Positions 1-7,334 of a stretch of 14,213 nucleotides of DNA are shown in pieces. Numbering within the stretch: position 1 is the stretch's first letter; each line of letters opens with the position of its first letter. Location: positions 1-14,213 of the forward strand of contig JAFVZE010000136.1 in NCBI GenBank assembly GCA_017508315.1, written 5' to 3'. The notes under the pieces were generated by a model, which searched no databases, was not told the origin of the DNA, and was given only the letters and a program-made list of their open reading frames with translations. The stretch comes from Kiritimatiellia bacterium. Its GTDB lineage: Bacteria; Verrucomicrobiota; Kiritimatiellia; RFP12; UBA1067. The translations under genes were made by a program, and so were the position numbers.

Positions 1-1620
1 CCGCGCCTGCTGGCGCGGAACAAGCGGTACGAGATTGTCTTTGTTTTCCCCTTTCGCAAAACGCGCCTCGGTAAAGGAATACAGGATACCGGCCGAGCCG
101 GTTTTTTCGCGCTCCCATTTTATCGAAGATTCAAATCCCGAACGCACCGTCTCATCGCTCAGATTTACATTGGCGTAATTGTAATACGCAATTTCATCTT
201 CAAGTCTGCTGTAGTACGCGGTAAATCGAAAATTAAATTCTTCCGCCACGGCCCAATCCACCCCCGCCTCGCTCGTATGTCCGTGCTCCGGCTCAAGGCT
301 TAAATTGGGAACTCCATATGATGAAAACATCTCATCTGCAAGCGGAGCATGAAAATACGGCGCCCAGCGGACAAAAAGTTTAGCTTCTTCACTGGGCCGC
401 AAATTAATTCCCGTTTCTCCGCCTACGGCGTTATGGCTTTCTCCCGACGTATCGTGCATAACGCCCATCCGAAACCTGTCCCGGGAGAGAAACGCTGCGC
501 CCCTTAAGCCTGCGAACAACGAAAGCGAGTCCAAGAGAAAAAACTCATCACGGGCGAAAAGCGCACCGGAAAAACGCTGATAATCGTTTTCCGCCGAGGC
601 TTTGACATCCAACAGATCGATTTTAGAATCAATTCCTACGACAAATTCATTCCCAAAGCCGCCAATTTCCGCGTCATTGAGATATTTAACCCCAAAAACC
701 GCGGAATCAACCTCATAAAGGCTGTATCCGGTACTTTTTCGGTGGCGCATCGACAGCTCAGCATCAATGCGATTCTCGTCGTTTATAACTCCCTCGCCGG
801 AAAAACTAACTCCATAAACCCAGTTCCGGGCGGTTTCGGTTCCGCTCGACGAACGAGGATCATCGCGCCAATTTCCGTAATCGGTTCCGAATGATGATTT
901 CCCGGTCATCAGCCCTTCGGGCAGGCCGTACTGACTGTCGGCCCAGAACGCTTTTGCGGAAAAGCACGAACCGTTGTCAAAACGCTGTTTAAAACCACCC
1001 TTTAGCGACCATGTTTCGAACCAACCGTTATCGCGCCAGCCGTCAGAACGATCCCAGTCGAACATCGAATAATACGAAATCCCATTTTCACCGTCAGCCC
1101 CCTTAACTCCGAAATGAGCGCCTATTGAGTCCCAGCTGCCGCCGTGCACCTCCATTGTCGTGCGCATCGCCTCATCGTCTCCGCCGTCGGTGACGATATT
1201 GATCACCCCGGCCGATGCATCCTCTCCGTGCAGGGTTGTCTGCGGTCCGTGCAATATCTCCACTTTTTCAATGGCCCTGAGCGGCACCCGCAGCAGATTC
1301 TGAGCCGACATATCCGGATTGTTGAGAACTTCGCCGTCGACTATGATTTTTACGCGCCCAAAACCGTTCGCCCCGTATCCGCGCATTGAAATCTGGGAAA
1401 GCGCGGGGTTGGCGTTCATCTTCCTGAACTGGATATTTGCCCGCTTTTCAAGAAGATCTACCGTCGAAACAGCCCCGGACGATTCGATATCGTTTTTGGT
1501 CATAACCTCGACATTCGAGGCGATATCCATCGGAGACTTTCCTAAACGCGAAGCCTCAACGATTACCGGCGGCAGATTGGTCGTCAGCGCCAGTGCAGAC
1601 GCAACCAATATCGGATTCAT
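1..1620 (-). CDS. TonB-dependent outer-membrane receptor, probable cobalamin/corrinoid receptor (BtuB-like), 3' end outside window
   Basis: The frame reads from ATG at 1620 to the window edge without a stop, 540 codons; the C-terminal part of the barrel lies outside. Such receptors are 22-strand outer-membrane barrels that import large substrates using TonB-ExbBD energy. The N-terminus (MNPILVASALALTTNLPP) is a short hydrophobic signal-like stretch lacking the usual basic residues. PPVIVEASRLG (about residues 17-27) resembles a TonB box running into the plug, as in BtuB. The plug shows VEVMTKNDIESSGAVSTVDL, SMRGYG, VDGEVLNN, IEKVEILHGPQTTLHGEDA and GVINIVT, all hallmark segments. The rest has alternating aromatic barrel-strand patterns, and VPLVPR near the edge is typical late in the barrel. 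A GAGGGGGAAAGAG ribosome site precedes the ATG. The riboswitch-like leader suggests B12 or a related corrinoid as substrate; the protein alone does not prove it. Codons look more AT-rich than in the neighbours. Receptor class is sure, substrate likely. Confidence 0.93.
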   Translation of the reverse strand, partial: MNPILVASALALTTNLPPVIVEASRLGKSPMDIASNVEVMTKNDIESSGAVSTVDLLEKRANIQFRKMNANPALSQISMRGYGANGFGRVKIIVDGEVLNNPDMSAQNLLRVPLRAIEKVEILHGPQTTLHGEDASAGVINIVTDGGDDEAMRTTMEVHGGSWDSIGAHFGVKGADGENGISYYSMFDWDRSDGWRDNGWFETWSLKGGFKQRFDNGSCFSAKAFWADSQYGLPEGLMTGKSSFGTDYGNWRDDPRSSSGTETARNWVYGVSFSGEGVINDENRIDAELSMRHRKSTGYSLYEVDSAVFGVKYLNDAEIGGFGNEFVVGIDSKIDLLDVKASAENDYQRFSGALFARDEFFLLDSLSLFAGLRGAAFLSRDRFRMGVMHDTSGESHNAVGGETGINLRPSEEAKLFVRWAPYFHAPLADEMFSSYGVPNLSLEPEHGHTSEAGVDWAVAEEFNFRFTAYYSRLEDEIAYYNYANVNLSDETVRSGFESSIKWEREKTGSAGILYSFTEARFAKGENKDNLVPLVPRQQAR

Positions 1621-1639
1621 TTTTTCTCTTTCCCCCTCG

Positions 1640-1740
1640 TGCGAGAGTACTTGATTTTTAAACCGACGATCCGCATTCCGGCTTTCACGGCTGCGCGACA
1701 GTGCCTGATTTCCACAGGGCTTTCCGGGTCTTCGGCTTGA
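1640..1740 (-). ncRNA. cobalamin (B12) riboswitch-like leader of the TonB receptor, unusual architecture
   Basis: Read on the minus strand, 1727-1681 contains GGAAAGCC, then a small hairpin CCTG-TGGAAAT-CAGG, then CACTGTCGCGCAGCCGTGAA. This follows the conserved core of cobalamin riboswitches (family consensus roughly GGGAA..CCGGUG..AAUCCGG..CUGxCGCGCAxCxGUaA, as in the E. coli btuB leader). It lies 60-110 bases before the ATG of a TonB receptor, a classic B12-controlled gene. The 3' half is not canonical: I see no clear GCCACUG...GGGAAG block and no standard B12 box in the usual place. A B12-box-like string, AAGCCGAAGACC (1738-1727), sits just before the core and can pair with GGATCGTCGGTTT (about 1669-1657), closing a helix around the core. 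It may be a compact, degenerate or rearranged version. The boundaries are approximate. How it would control expression (ribosome-site masking or termination) is not visible. Confidence 0.68.
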
Positions 1741-1742
1741 AC

Positions 1743-1776
1743 AAAAAAGCGCCAATTCAAACGAACTGACGCTTTT
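1743..1776 (-). terminator. strong intrinsic terminator after the small basic protein gene
   Basis: In the minus-strand RNA, AAGCGTCAGTTC (1774-1763) pairs with GAATTGGCGCTT (1758-1747) across a four-base loop, a 12-bp stem, followed directly by a run of six U (1748-1743). Two of the pairs are G-U in the minus-strand RNA and would be A-C mismatches in the opposite RNA, so the element is built for this direction. It lies 25 bases after the stop of the small gene and just before the riboswitch-like leader, marking the end of the upstream transcript. Confidence 0.87.
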
Positions 1777-1799
1777 CTTTATGCGAAATTTACGCTTTA

Positions 1800-1952
1800 T
1801 TATTCAGGCTTGGTCTTCTTGAGACCGAGACCGCGGCTTCCTTCCTTCCATTCGCCGCGCTTCTGGAGGAGATTGACGCGCTCGAAACGCTTCAAAACAT
1901 TGCGCTTTGAAGTAATCTTGCCTGAACCCTTAAGAGATGCATGTTGACTCAT
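1800..1952 (-). CDS. small basic protein, PVC superphylum signature protein family (TIGR04137-like)
   Basis: A 50-residue ORF from ATG at 1952 to a double stop TAA TAA. The product starts MSQHASLKGSGKITSKRNVL, continues KRFERVNLLQKRGEWKEG and ends GLGLKKTKPE; it has 9 Lys and 5 Arg against 4 Glu, so it is strongly basic. The pattern SLK...RNVL.R.ER...L...G.W.EG....GL.K.K matches, from memory, the short basic protein described as a signature of the PVC superphylum; its role is unproven, with nucleic-acid or ribosome binding proposed from its charge. A good ribosome site (AAGGAAG, 8 bases before the ATG), a near-consensus promoter and a strong terminator make it a compact unit, probably abundantly expressed. 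Family assignment is confident from the pattern; function is unknown. Confidence 0.88.
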   Translation of the reverse strand: MSQHASLKGSGKITSKRNVLKRFERVNLLQKRGEWKEGSRGLGLKKTKPE

Positions 1953-1980
1953 TTTCTTGTCTTCCTTTCAACGGGCGGAT

Positions 1981-2009
1981 ATTATATCATTTCTTGGTGG
2001 GCTTTTCAA
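1981..2009 (-). promoter_or_regulatory. sigma-70-type promoter of the small basic protein gene, extended -10
   Basis: On the minus strand, TTGAAA (2009-2004) and TATAAT (1986-1981) are separated by exactly 17 bases, and the three bases before the -10 are TGA, an extended -10 (TGn). The predicted start is near 1974, giving a leader of about 22 bases that carries the AAGGAAG ribosome site. The -35 lies within the last codons of the upstream lipoprotein gene, and the TG of the extended -10 is part of that gene's TGA stop. Confidence 0.8.
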
Positions 2010-3129
2010 CCGGGGCGGAAGCGGCTTTCGCAGGAGCCTTGGCGGGAGCCTTCGCCGTATCCTTGGCGGCCGGAGCGGCCTTGGGTTCGTCGGCCGGAGG
2101 GACGAACTGCTTGAACTTGTCGGAAGCCTCGATCTTGGCGGACTTGACCTGCTTCATGATGTAATCCTGAACAAACTGGCGTTCGGCGTTGTTCTTGAGA
2201 TACTTCACGACATCGTCCTTCTTGGGCACATCGCGCTTCTGCGCGGCCTTGATGAGGATGTGGCTCGCCTGAACCTTCTCGGGTTCAGCCGGCTTGTCGC
2301 CCTGGGCCTTCACTTCGGGGATCTTCTTCGTCGTCATGATGAGGTGATAGCCGAACTGCGTCTTCACGGGCTCGGAAACCTTGTTGACGGGAAGCTTGAA
2401 GGCGACCTCGTCGAACTCCTTGACCATCTGACCGTGGGTGAACGCGCCGAGATCGCCGCCCTTGGCGGAGGACGGACATGCGGAATTGGCCTTGGCGAGC
2501 TCGGCGAACTTCGCGGGAAGATCCTTGGCGGAAACCTTGTCAAGCTGAGCCTTGAGGTCCTTGATCTTTTTGAGCGCATCGCCTTCGGCGTTCGCCGCCT
2601 TCGCGTTCTCGGCGACGATGCCGTCGATCATCTTCTGAGCCTCGGCCGAATAATCCTTAGCCGGGGATTTCGCCTGCTCGGCCTTGAGCAGCTTGTCGAT
2701 GAGAATGCCGTTTTCAAATTCCGCGCGGGCGCGCTCTTCGCCCAAAGGGAACTTCTTGAAATATTCTTCAAGGGATTTGGGCGCGTCAGGCATCTTGGCG
2801 ATCGCCTTGAGGAATTCATCTTCGCGTTTTTTGCGGTCGGCGTCCGTCACCGTGAAACCGTCCGCCTTCGCCTTGGCGATAAGCACTTTCTCGAAGATGA
2901 AGCTCTGGGCGATCTGATTGGCGAAAGACTGTTTCGCGTATTCCTGCTGGGCGGCGGGAATCTTGTCGCCCTGCGCCTTCAGAATCGCCGCGACATCCGA
3001 ATCGATTTTGCTCTGCATGAGCTTTGCGCCGTTGACCGAAAGCGCGACTTCATCGACGCTCTCCTTCTCCGTGCAACCTACCGCCATCACTCCCGCGACG
3101 AGCGCGGCACCGAGCATTTTAATGTTCAT
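1987..3129 (-). CDS. parvulin-type peptidyl-prolyl isomerase lipoprotein (SurA/PrsA-like) with displaced SHIL strand
   Basis: 380 residues. Residues 1-19 form a lipoprotein signal ending in a plausible lipobox (AVGC, Cys19); Thr at +2 does not signal inner-membrane retention. It probably acts at the periplasmic face of a membrane as a folding factor. Residues about 25-200 are a charged, helical SurA_N-like chaperone region ([15 protein letters not shown]...). Residues 208-264 are an unmistakable parvulin core: [20 protein letters not shown], then [21 protein letters not shown]. The first parvulin strand, with its active-site His in (A)SHIL, is missing from its usual place before the helices; a good match, VQASHILIK (His290), instead follows the GYHLI strand. 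A C-terminal helix (about 303-335) and a disordered Ala/Pro/Lys tail (about 345-380) follow. The ATG overlaps the recO stop (ATGA), and GAGAAAG lies upstream, so translation is probably coupled. Family is sure; whether it is active as an isomerase is not. Confidence 0.92.
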   Translation of the reverse strand: MNIKMLGAALVAGVMAVGCTEKESVDEVALSVNGAKLMQSKIDSDVAAILKAQGDKIPAAQQEYAKQSFANQIAQSFIFEKVLIAKAKADGFTVTDADRKKREDEFLKAIAKMPDAPKSLEEYFKKFPLGEERARAEFENGILIDKLLKAEQAKSPAKDYSAEAQKMIDGIVAENAKAANAEGDALKKIKDLKAQLDKVSAKDLPAKFAELAKANSACPSSAKGGDLGAFTHGQMVKEFDEVAFKLPVNKVSEPVKTQFGYHLIMTTKKIPEVKAQGDKPAEPEKVQASHILIKAAQKRDVPKKDDVVKYLKNNAERQFVQDYIMKQVKSAKIEASDKFKQFVPPADEPKAAPAAKDTAKAPAKAPAKAASAPVEKPTKK

Positions 3130-3863
3130 TTATTTTCAACTTTCTCGTTTTCGTTGTGCAAAATCAACCTGAGGACTTCGCGCCGCGTTTCCACGGCACA
3201 ATCCAAGTGGAATTGATAGAATACACCAATTACCCTTGCCGCGTCAAGCAGAATCTGCATATTTCCGCTCACGCAATCGGGATTTTCGAGCCATTGCGCA
3301 GTCTGCCTGGCGATCCGCAGGCACCTCCCCTCGCCGAAAGCGCCGAACGCTCCCGACGAAATCGAGAACGCCGACCATTGCGAAGACGGGTCGTAGCCGG
3401 AAAAATCCGGCATAACCCCGGCAAGGCGCATGGCGTGCAGCTCAAAACGCGCCATGCATCCGAGAAGATCCTCAGGAGTATGCGCATTTTCTATTCTCCC
3501 GAGCGTATCGTCCGACAGACGATACCACTCGTCCGCCCCCTCCGTCGCAAGTTCTCCGACAAGCGAACGCACATAACCGGCGAGCGCCAGCGCCCGGAAC
3601 GAACCGCGCATGTTCTCTCTCATCTTGCGCGGAACGCATTCCCGCAATGCGTGAAGATTGCCTCTGGCGCGCCGGTAATATACGATTTCACATTCGTAAT
3701 TGAGATCGTACTGCCCCAGAAACGCGCTTTTGGGACGCACCGCTCCCTTCACCACCGTCTTGACGACCCCTTGCTTCGTGAGCCATGAAACCACGTGCGA
3801 AGTGCGCGACCACGGATGGACGGCAAGGCACAGAGCCTCGCATTTCGCCGTTTCTCCGGCCAT
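3126..3863 (-). CDS. recO: DNA repair protein RecO
   Basis: 245 residues, a usual length for RecO. RecO works with RecF and RecR to displace SSB and load RecA at gaps, and it anneals complementary strands. The N-terminal OB-fold (about residues 8-80) has the family pattern: [20 protein letters not shown], then [18 protein letters not shown] and [10 protein letters not shown]. The helical C-terminal part includes [19 protein letters not shown], which matches the RecO segment 'RFEL..L...G..PDL..C'. The four-Cys zinc site of some RecO proteins is not present as a clear cluster. The start lies 3 bases after the stop of the upstream membrane-protein gene, and no convincing Shine-Dalgarno sequence is seen, so re-initiation by ribosomes ending upstream is likely. 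The 3' end overlaps the next start by ATGA. Confidence 0.9.
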   Translation of the reverse strand: MAGETAKCEALCLAVHPWSRTSHVVSWLTKQGVVKTVVKGAVRPKSAFLGQYDLNYECEIVYYRRARGNLHALRECVPRKMRENMRGSFRALALAGYVRSLVGELATEGADEWYRLSDDTLGRIENAHTPEDLLGCMARFELHAMRLAGVMPDFSGYDPSSQWSAFSISSGAFGAFGEGRCLRIARQTAQWLENPDCVSGNMQILLDAARVIGVFYQFHLDCAVETRREVLRLILHNENEKVENK

Positions 3864-3866
3864 AGG

Positions 3867-6800
3867 CTACTTGCGCCGGAAAAGCGGCGCGGCGATGTCG
3901 TAGAGTTCCTGATCGCGCTGCAGACGCTGAAACAGCGCCTGACGGTCGATCTGATAACCCTGAATGAAACTCTGCTGCGCCGTCTGTCTGCGGCCCGTGC
4001 GATGCTGAAGCTTGGCGAGATCCGCCCACGCGTTGGCATCGCGGGGATTCGCTTTCAGGTACCGGTTGAACGCCGCTTCGGCATCCGCCGTGAGCCCCGC
4101 TTCCATCAGCATCGCCGCTACCGCCCGCATTTCATCGACATTGGCCATCTTGTCGGCAACGCCGCGCACGAGCTGCCCCGCCTCCTGCACCCGCCCGAGC
4201 TCGAAGTAGCAGCGCGCAAGCATGAAAATCTCGCGATCGACGGCCTTGCCCGAGCCGCGCTTGCCCTCAAGCCGTTCGATTTCGGCGGTAAGCGCCGAAA
4301 GGCGCTGGACATAACTGCGCAAGCCGGCGGTCCGCTTGTTCTTGGGATCGATCCTGTCCGTATAATCCATCAGCTCCGTAACCACATCCCAGCGGCGGAA
4401 CGGCAGAAGACATTCCTGCGCGTAACGGAAAGTGGCTTCCGGCGAAGCGGGATAGAGAAGACAAGCCTCGCGGAAGGCCTGCGCCCCCTCCCGGTAGCGC
4501 CCCTGCTTGTTGTAAAGTCCGGCGATCGCGGCGCGGAGCTTCGAGAACGACTTCTGTCCGGCGAAATCGCGGCGGTACATCGGATCGTCGAGAAGACGTC
4601 GGGTGTACCAGTCCCAGAAATCGGCATCCCGCGCGGCGATCTTCGCGTCGTAAGGGGTCTTATCCTTGTTGATCTTCATGATAAGCCCGTGCGGCGAAAG
4701 ATACGGATACATCCAGGGTATCACATAGCTTTCCTCGACATAGAACGCATGGCGCAGACGGTCATGGTCGTGCATCATCTTGGTGAGAATGCCGTTGATC
4801 TCCATCACCCCGAGCGCGCCGGTGACCTGCACGCGGCCGTTCTCGATCTTGAGATCGCCGTTCGCCGGACGGACTCCGCGCTGCACCTCGTCGACATAGA
4901 TGTTGAAAGCCTCCGCGGAATCCTCCTTCGACGGAATCCAGATTTCATCGCCGTAGAGATCGCGCTCGACCGACATGTAGGTGTCGTCGGCGAGGGCGTT
5001 CTGGGTGATGAGATACACGTCGGGACGGAAATTCGCCGCGTAGATCATGTAGGTCGGCACGAAACGCCCCGGATCGGTGCCGCCGAAAAAGATTGCGGAC
5101 TTCTCCATCGCCGGCGGATATTCCGGATCCGGAAGCGGCTCCTCGTCGGCGACGATCTGCTCGCGGATCGCCTTGGCGCCCTCGAGCTGATAGGCTCCGA
5201 ACTGCCAGCCGAAGGTATGACCGTTCTGCTCGGCGCCGCCCATCTCGAAGACGAGCCGGTCGTTGGTGTAGTTCTGCACGATCGGAGTGACTCCCGCAAC
5301 AAGGATCATCGCCGCGCCCATCACAACCGCGATCGGTTTGAGCGGCAGACTCTTTTTGAGCAGCGCCTTGAGCGCCAATGCGCCGGCGAACACCATGCCG
5401 TAGCCGATCCACATGGCGATCATCGCATGGGAGGAAATGAACTTCACCTTCTGGATGAAACCGTCCTGCACGTCGCCCTTGACGTTGGCAAGCCCGATGA
5501 GCAGAACCGACATCATGAGGAAACACGCCGCCGCCGCGAGCATCCACTGCCAGAACGTCTTTCGCTGCGCCTTCTCCACCACCCATTTAGTGGCGACGAA
5601 CGGAACTATCGCCATAAGCACCAGAATGTCGGTGAACTGCAGAAGAACATCGCCGAGATAGTTCATTATGCCGCCCCAGGTGGGCATCTTGAAAGCGATC
5701 GCCTCGTACTGTCCGCGCATGATCGCGTGCTTGAAGCCTTCCCACGTGCGCGGATATCCCCAGTTCATCGGCGGATTGCGAAGATCGGAGACTATCGGCA
5801 TATACGCGTAGAACGAGACGCCGAGCTGGGCGAAGAACGCCGCGCCGGCGACGCTGCGTCCGTTGGGGAGCGTCACCCAGGCCATGGCCAGAAGCACGAA
5901 ATTCCACGCGATCGGCCAGCCGAACCACCAGCTCTGCGGATGGGTAAGCCCGTTCATCGCTCCGTGCGTCAGGAGCGTGAACGCCGCAATCTGCAGTCCC
6001 GCGACGGGAACCGCGAAACAAAGCCCCTTCTTCGTGAACGCCGCAAGCGCGAAGAGCAGCGCGATCAGCGCCCAGAAAACGAAAGTGGACTTGCCCCAGG
6101 GGAATTTAACCCCCATATAGCCGCCGTCGCCGGCGACCGGAACCATGGCCGCGGCGATGATCGCCGCCACCGCCAAAGCCGCGCTGCCGGCGAGAAACCC
6201 GGCGCTCTCGCCGCTCCAGACCTTCTCGTCGTCGCCGCGCATCGCCGCCGCCATCGCCAGCACGACCGACGCGGCCAGCAGAGCGGCGATCACCGCGTAA
6301 CGAGCCGGTTCGATGAGCGGCGCGACCGGAGCCGTCACGCCGTCCCAGACGTTCTTGGAGGCGAACACCGTCGCGGCGAGAAAAATGAGCGCCGCGCCGG
6401 CGCCGCCGCCGCAGAGCACGGTTCTGCGGCCTCTCTCGTATTCGCCGCGCGCGCGCAGCACCGCCGCGGCCGCGATTGAAACGACGAGCACCGCAAGCGC
6501 GATCACCAGAACGCACGTCGAAGGACACGAGGCGCTTTGCGTCAGCGGCAGATGCTTGTTGATGACGTCGGCCTGCATATAGCGGTCGGCGCGCAGAAGA
6601 CAGCCGATCTTGAGCAGCTGGTACGTAAGCCCCACCGGAACGAGATAGATGAATACGTCGCGGAAAAGGCCGATATTCTTCATCGCGATGACGATCGCCA
6701 GCGGCACCACCGCGAAAAGGAGCACCTGATAGTTGGTAAGCCCGAGTCCGAAGACGAAAGCCGTAAGCCAAAGTATCCTGTCGGAAGGTTTTCGCATCCA

Positions 6801-7313
6801 GCGGTAGGTGAGCAGAAACACCCACATCAGGAAGAAGGCGTTGAGCGAATAGACCTCGACGATCGTCGACTGCGACCATTCGACCGGCGAAAGCGCGAAA
6901 GTCAGCGCGCCGCCGACCGCGCCGCCGAAACAGATGAACGACGAAGGCGCAGCGATTCCGCTTTCATTCCCGGCGCCGATGAAATCCCGTCCGCTGCGGC
7001 AGATGAGCATCGCGGTGAAACCGGCGGCGAACGCCCCGAACACCGCCGAACAAAGGCTTACCGACCAGGCCGGAGTGGGATGCCCCATGTAGGTGACCCA
7101 TGAAAACACCTTGCAGAAAAGCCACGAGCAGAGCGTCCAGAACGGATACCCGGGCGGATGCGGAACGCCGAGGTGCGCCGCCGCCGTCGCGAGTTCTCCG
7201 GAGTCCTCAAGCCCGACCGACGGGCCGAGGGTGAAGAAGTAGACCGCGAACGTCGTTATCGTGGCCGTCCAGAAAGCCGCCCAGTCGAGTTTGGAGAAGA
7301 ATCTGTCTTTCAT
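3867..7313 (-). CDS. DUF2723 multi-spanning membrane protein (GT-C glycosyltransferase-like) with C-terminal TPR region
   Basis: 1148 residues. The N-terminus has the DUF2723 signature at about 28-60: TLGPSVGLEDSGELATAAAH followed by LGVPHPPGYPFWTL. The acidic EDSGE lies just after the first membrane segment (about 11-30), where GT-C enzymes such as protein O-mannosyltransferases carry catalytic acidic residues. Many more hydrophobic segments run to about residue 680. Residues 511-536 (LRNPPMNWGYPRTWEGF and RGQYE) are another DUF2723 landmark. Residues 690-900 are soluble, probably extracytoplasmic. The last 230 residues carry TPR-like helical pairs (GRYREGAQAFREACLLYP, ARCYFELGRVQEAGQLV, AEAAFNRYLKANPRDANAWA). 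A lipid-linked sugar transferase acting on surface proteins or glycans is inferred; nearby rmlA fits but does not prove it. An AGGATGG site precedes the ATG; the gap from the PFK gene is 21 bases. Confidence 0.85.
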   Translation of the reverse strand: MKDRFFSKLDWAAFWTATITTFAVYFFTLGPSVGLEDSGELATAAAHLGVPHPPGYPFWTLCSWLFCKVFSWVTYMGHPTPAWSVSLCSAVFGAFAAGFTAMLICRSGRDFIGAGNESGIAAPSSFICFGGAVGGALTFALSPVEWSQSTIVEVYSLNAFFLMWVFLLTYRWMRKPSDRILWLTAFVFGLGLTNYQVLLFAVVPLAIVIAMKNIGLFRDVFIYLVPVGLTYQLLKIGCLLRADRYMQADVINKHLPLTQSASCPSTCVLVIALAVLVVSIAAAAVLRARGEYERGRRTVLCGGGAGAALIFLAATVFASKNVWDGVTAPVAPLIEPARYAVIAALLAASVVLAMAAAMRGDDEKVWSGESAGFLAGSAALAVAAIIAAAMVPVAGDGGYMGVKFPWGKSTFVFWALIALLFALAAFTKKGLCFAVPVAGLQIAAFTLLTHGAMNGLTHPQSWWFGWPIAWNFVLLAMAWVTLPNGRSVAGAAFFAQLGVSFYAYMPIVSDLRNPPMNWGYPRTWEGFKHAIMRGQYEAIAFKMPTWGGIMNYLGDVLLQFTDILVLMAIVPFVATKWVVEKAQRKTFWQWMLAAAACFLMMSVLLIGLANVKGDVQDGFIQKVKFISSHAMIAMWIGYGMVFAGALALKALLKKSLPLKPIAVVMGAAMILVAGVTPIVQNYTNDRLVFEMGGAEQNGHTFGWQFGAYQLEGAKAIREQIVADEEPLPDPEYPPAMEKSAIFFGGTDPGRFVPTYMIYAANFRPDVYLITQNALADDTYMSVERDLYGDEIWIPSKEDSAEAFNIYVDEVQRGVRPANGDLKIENGRVQVTGALGVMEINGILTKMMHDHDRLRHAFYVEESYVIPWMYPYLSPHGLIMKINKDKTPYDAKIAARDADFWDWYTRRLLDDPMYRRDFAGQKSFSKLRAAIAGLYNKQGRYREGAQAFREACLLYPASPEATFRYAQECLLPFRRWDVVTELMDYTDRIDPKNKRTAGLRSYVQRLSALTAEIERLEGKRGSGKAVDREIFMLARCYFELGRVQEAGQLVRGVADKMANVDEMRAVAAMLMEAGLTADAEAAFNRYLKANPRDANAWADLAKLQHRTGRRQTAQQSFIQGYQIDRQALFQRLQRDQELYDIAAPLFRRK

Positions 7314-7334
7314 GTGTCCATCCTGCTTAAGAGA

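Noticed and set aside
1144..1654. Two plus-strand open frames (81 and 111 codons) opposite the TonB receptor
   Set aside because: They lie antisense to the conserved plug domain and have no recognisable features.
1995..2080. Repeat-like stretch encoding [13 protein letters not shown]
   Set aside because: A low-complexity Ala/Pro/Lys tail of the lipoprotein, common in disordered termini, not a DNA repeat element.
1957..3216. 419-codon open frame on the plus strand
   Set aside because: Antisense to the parvulin lipoprotein; a repetitive Leu/Gly/Arg/Asp composition without motifs.
3795..6479. 894-codon open frame on the plus strand
   Set aside because: It is antisense to the DUF2723 gene and recO. 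The product is Arg/His/Glu-rich with no family motifs, as expected for the reverse of GC-rich codons.
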